A DNA stretch of 64,000 nt, taken from positions 85,394,947 through 85,458,946 of the forward strand of contig CM026426.1 in NCBI GenBank assembly GCA_014871385.1, given 5' to 3'. Source of the stretch: Ceratodon purpureus (taxonomy: Eukaryota > Streptophyta > Bryopsida > Pseudoditrichales > Ditrichaceae). Shown piece by piece: positions 62,294 to 64,000 of this stretch; within the stretch, counting starts at the first letter, position 1; each line of letters begins with the position of its first letter. Position numbers and translations under genes: made by a program. Under the pieces are notes generated by a model. It did not search any database and was not told where the DNA came from. It saw nothing but the letters and a program-made list of their open reading frames with translations.

Positions 62294-63076
62294 ATGGGTC
62301 CTTCGAGAGAGCCTAGAGGACCGGTTGCGAAGCCAGCAATGGGCAAGCACGCAACGCTGTGGGAGATGCTAGAAGACGACGACTACCCTCCGGAGCGCCC
62401 TCGCAAGAGATCCCGTGGAACCAAGGGGAAAAGAGCTCCCATACCTAGCCCATCTGCAGAAGAAGTGTGCAAGGAGTTAGACGACCTCTTGGGCGAGGTC
62501 ATCCGGTATCACGAGCGTCTTAACTGGTTCAGTCCAGTGGTCCTGTTTCTAGCTCCACCAGTCCATTCCTCGTAAGTCCTCCCTGCCTCGTTTCCCTAAT
62601 CTTATGTTCTTGCGCATGTGCAATCAGAAAGGGGACATCTCACCGTCACTGCAATTGTGGCAATGTAGGAACTCTGACTCTAGAGAGATCGGGAGGCTCA
62701 CGTTGAGGAGGCTTGCACTGGAGGCGGGGATGCATGGCGCCCGGACGTCGGAGGTGTTGGACAAGAGCGTGACTCACGTAGTCGCTTACCATAGGGAAGG
62801 GCAGGAGATACCCGGAAATCACATCTTGTGGAGGTACGTGACCGAAATTGAGTATGTCACGACGGAAATTGCATGTTTAGGGCAACTTTGCAGGAAAACT
62901 GATGACCTTCTCTTCTATGTCACAGTGTCGGAGGAAGAGCTGAGCAGGACCTAGTTACCTTCGGGATTTATGCCCAACCGAAACGGAAATTTATAAGAGT
63001 TGTATTCCAAGACTGGGTAGCGGATTGCGTGGCTGCGGGAAGAGTTTTACCCGACGACATCTACAGAGCGTGTTAG
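62294..63076 (+). CDS. BRCT-domain protein carried by CACTA-2 (about 197 aa)
   Basis: BRCT domains bind phosphoproteins and DNA ends in DNA-damage and repair proteins. The model is exon 1 62294-62571, intron 62572-62668, exon 2 62669-62833, intron 62834-62925, exon 3 62926-63076 (TAG). The total is 594 nt (198 codons with stop), with donors CG|GTAAGT and AG|GTACGT and frames that only agree with these acceptors. Exon 1 is basic (RPRKRSRGTKGKRAP) then acidic/helical (EEVCKELDDLLGEV). Exons 2-3 form the BRCT fold: RLTLRRLALEAGMHGA, DKSVTHVVAYHREG, DLVTFGIYAQPKRKFIRVV and the hallmark FQDWVADCVAAGRVLPDDIY, with the invariant Trp. It lies between the Transposase_24-like and TNP2 genes of the element, same strand as TNP2 and about 240 bp upstream. 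A start at 62339 is also possible. The protein may be a captured host repair domain; its role in transposition is unknown. Confidence 0.7.
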
Positions 63077-63319
63077 CTCGATCTGTGGCGATAGGGAACT
63101 AGACTAGGGCACTGCGGCACTGTGGTTGAAGTTTAGAATTTTTAGGGTTCGGATGTAATCCACTCCAATTCCGCTGTACTAGATCACATTGTGGGGTGCG
63201 ATGTCTTCTTTAATCAGGCTGAAGAACATAATGATTTAGTTAGGGATCCGGCTGTGGCCAACATGTTTGCCTACGAGGTGATGACCATCTTAATCGTCTG
63301 ATAATCACTGAGGTGCAGA

Positions 63320-64000
63320 ATGCGTCGACCAAGGTTAGGAGCCTCCTTCCACATTGAACGAGGCGTGGCTAGGAGAATGCAGGTCACGGAGTACCCCTGC
63401 GCATGCAGGAGATGCCATGGTGCTCGGATCATGGGGGGGTATATGATCACACGCCACCATCGGCGTTACGGTAGAGATCCGTTTCTACCGCACCCTGTCC
63501 TTGTGAGCCATCTCCAGACTCCAAATCCATTTTTGTCCTTGATGATTTTAGTGGTTGGAACCGACAGGGGACATATAGTGCACTTTTCGGTCTGTCGTAG
63601 TTATGACAAAGTTCATTTATGGCTCAATTTGGAGGCCGTGTTCTTACTCAACCCATTTGCCACGCAGAGTGTCGACGGACGGACGCTGCGAGGACCAGTC
63701 ATGAACCCGCAAGTGGAGGCCTCGGATGCCGAAGGCTCTGATTCCGACGACTACAACGGCTCTACTGAAGACGAAAGCAGTGGCTCAGTCGAGGATGCAG
63801 ACGGAGTGCGTGCGCGCCGCATGGTGTACGACGCCTACGGAAGGGCTGACTCCCTACATCGCGAGGCTGCCTGGGACGCAGGAGGGGAAGCGCTCCCGGA
63901 AGAGGCAGACGAACTCAACTGCGACGACATGGTAGACTTCGACAATTTATTACGGGAATGCGTGGAACCCCTGTATGCTGATTCCCGCGAGAGCAGAATG
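63320..64000 (+). CDS. TNP2 transposase of CACTA-2 (N-terminal part)
   Basis: The frame is open from ATG 63320 to the window edge (227 codons) with no stop. It starts with MRRPRLGASFHIERGVARR, then the zinc-like N-terminal motif of TNP2 proteins (YPCACRRCHGARI ... ITRHHRRYGRDPFL), a middle stretch that may include an unspliced intron (about 63480-63690), an acidic region (SDAEGSDSDDYNGSTEDE) and the beginning of the conserved FDNLLRECVEPLYADSRESR block, which corresponds to FYSGSKHSKLG in the CACTA-1 copy. The catalytic residues lie outside the window. It is the probable active transposase of this element. Confidence 0.8.
   Translation, partial: MRRPRLGASFHIERGVARRMQVTEYPCACRRCHGARIMGGYMITRHHRRYGRDPFLPHPVLVSHLQTPNPFLSLMILVVGTDRGHIVHFSVCRSYDKVHLWLNLEAVFLLNPFATQSVDGRTLRGPVMNPQVEASDAEGSDSDDYNGSTEDESSGSVEDADGVRARRMVYDAYGRADSLHREAAWDAGGEALPEEADELNCDDMVDFDNLLRECVEPLYADSRESRM

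Larger units (their letters stand above)
53727..64000. mobile_element. CACTA-2 (En/Spm) transposon, young, runs off the window
   Basis: It starts with the terminus CACTACAGGAAAAACTGGG at 53727, inserted in the TNP2 gene of CACTA-1 after CGA (possible 3-bp target duplication; the right end is outside). It carries an intact minus-strand Transposase_24-like gene, an AT-rich spacer of about 4.8 kb, a BRCT-domain gene and a TNP2 gene on the plus strand. The order and divergent layout match CACTA-1 except for the BRCT gene, which I did not find there. Confidence 0.8.

Overview
This is nuclear DNA of a eukaryote, almost certainly a land plant or close streptophyte relative. The evidence is CACTA (En/Spm) transposons carrying the plant Transposase_24 and TNP2 proteins, an NBS-LRR-type leucine-rich-repeat fragment, short GT-AG introns of about 60-280 bp, and AT-rich intergenic DNA. 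I cannot name the species. No rRNA, tRNA or bacterial-style operon was found. Most of the window is mobile or repeat-derived.

Layout. 1-1036: a broken Tc1-like transposase. 1.6-6.04 kb: two adjacent FCP1/NIF-type HAD phosphatase-like genes, studded with a 20-bp perfect palindrome; the second is interrupted by a 401-bp inverted-repeat element. 6.8-10.1 kb: a multi-exon, transposon-like protein gene. 10.9-28.6 kb: three divergent paralogues of a coiled-coil/RING-like family (A, B, C) alternating with four copies of a repeat family (R1-R4). 29.5-30.8 kb: a clean three-exon gene of unknown function (about 387 aa). 31.3-33.7 kb (minus) and 37.0-39.1 kb (plus): the 5' and 3' parts of RNase-H-type LINEs, the second split by another 401-bp element. 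33.8-34.8 kb: LRR fragment. 40.7-41.9 kb: CACTA relic. 43.6-43.96 kb: possible LTR-retrotransposon leader. From 43,961 to the end: a decayed CACTA element (CACTA-1) with a second, well-preserved CACTA (CACTA-2) inserted in its TNP2 gene at 53,727 and running off the window.

Most notable observations. (1) Long reading frames with no indels are broken almost only by TAG (13-14 cases), less often by TGA (about 6) and essentially never by TAA. This fits C-to-T decay at methylated CAG and CGA codons, or alternatively UAG readthrough. (2) The 401-bp element occurs twice at exactly the same length, with about 40-bp terminal inverted repeats and no target duplication. Removing it restores the host reading frame in both cases. 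(3) A BRCT-domain gene lies inside the younger CACTA. (4) A palindrome is confined to the phosphatase-like locus. (5) A RING-like family appears to be expanding together with a dispersed repeat.

Intron/exon models were built by eye from splice motifs and frame continuity; none was tested against transcripts or databases.
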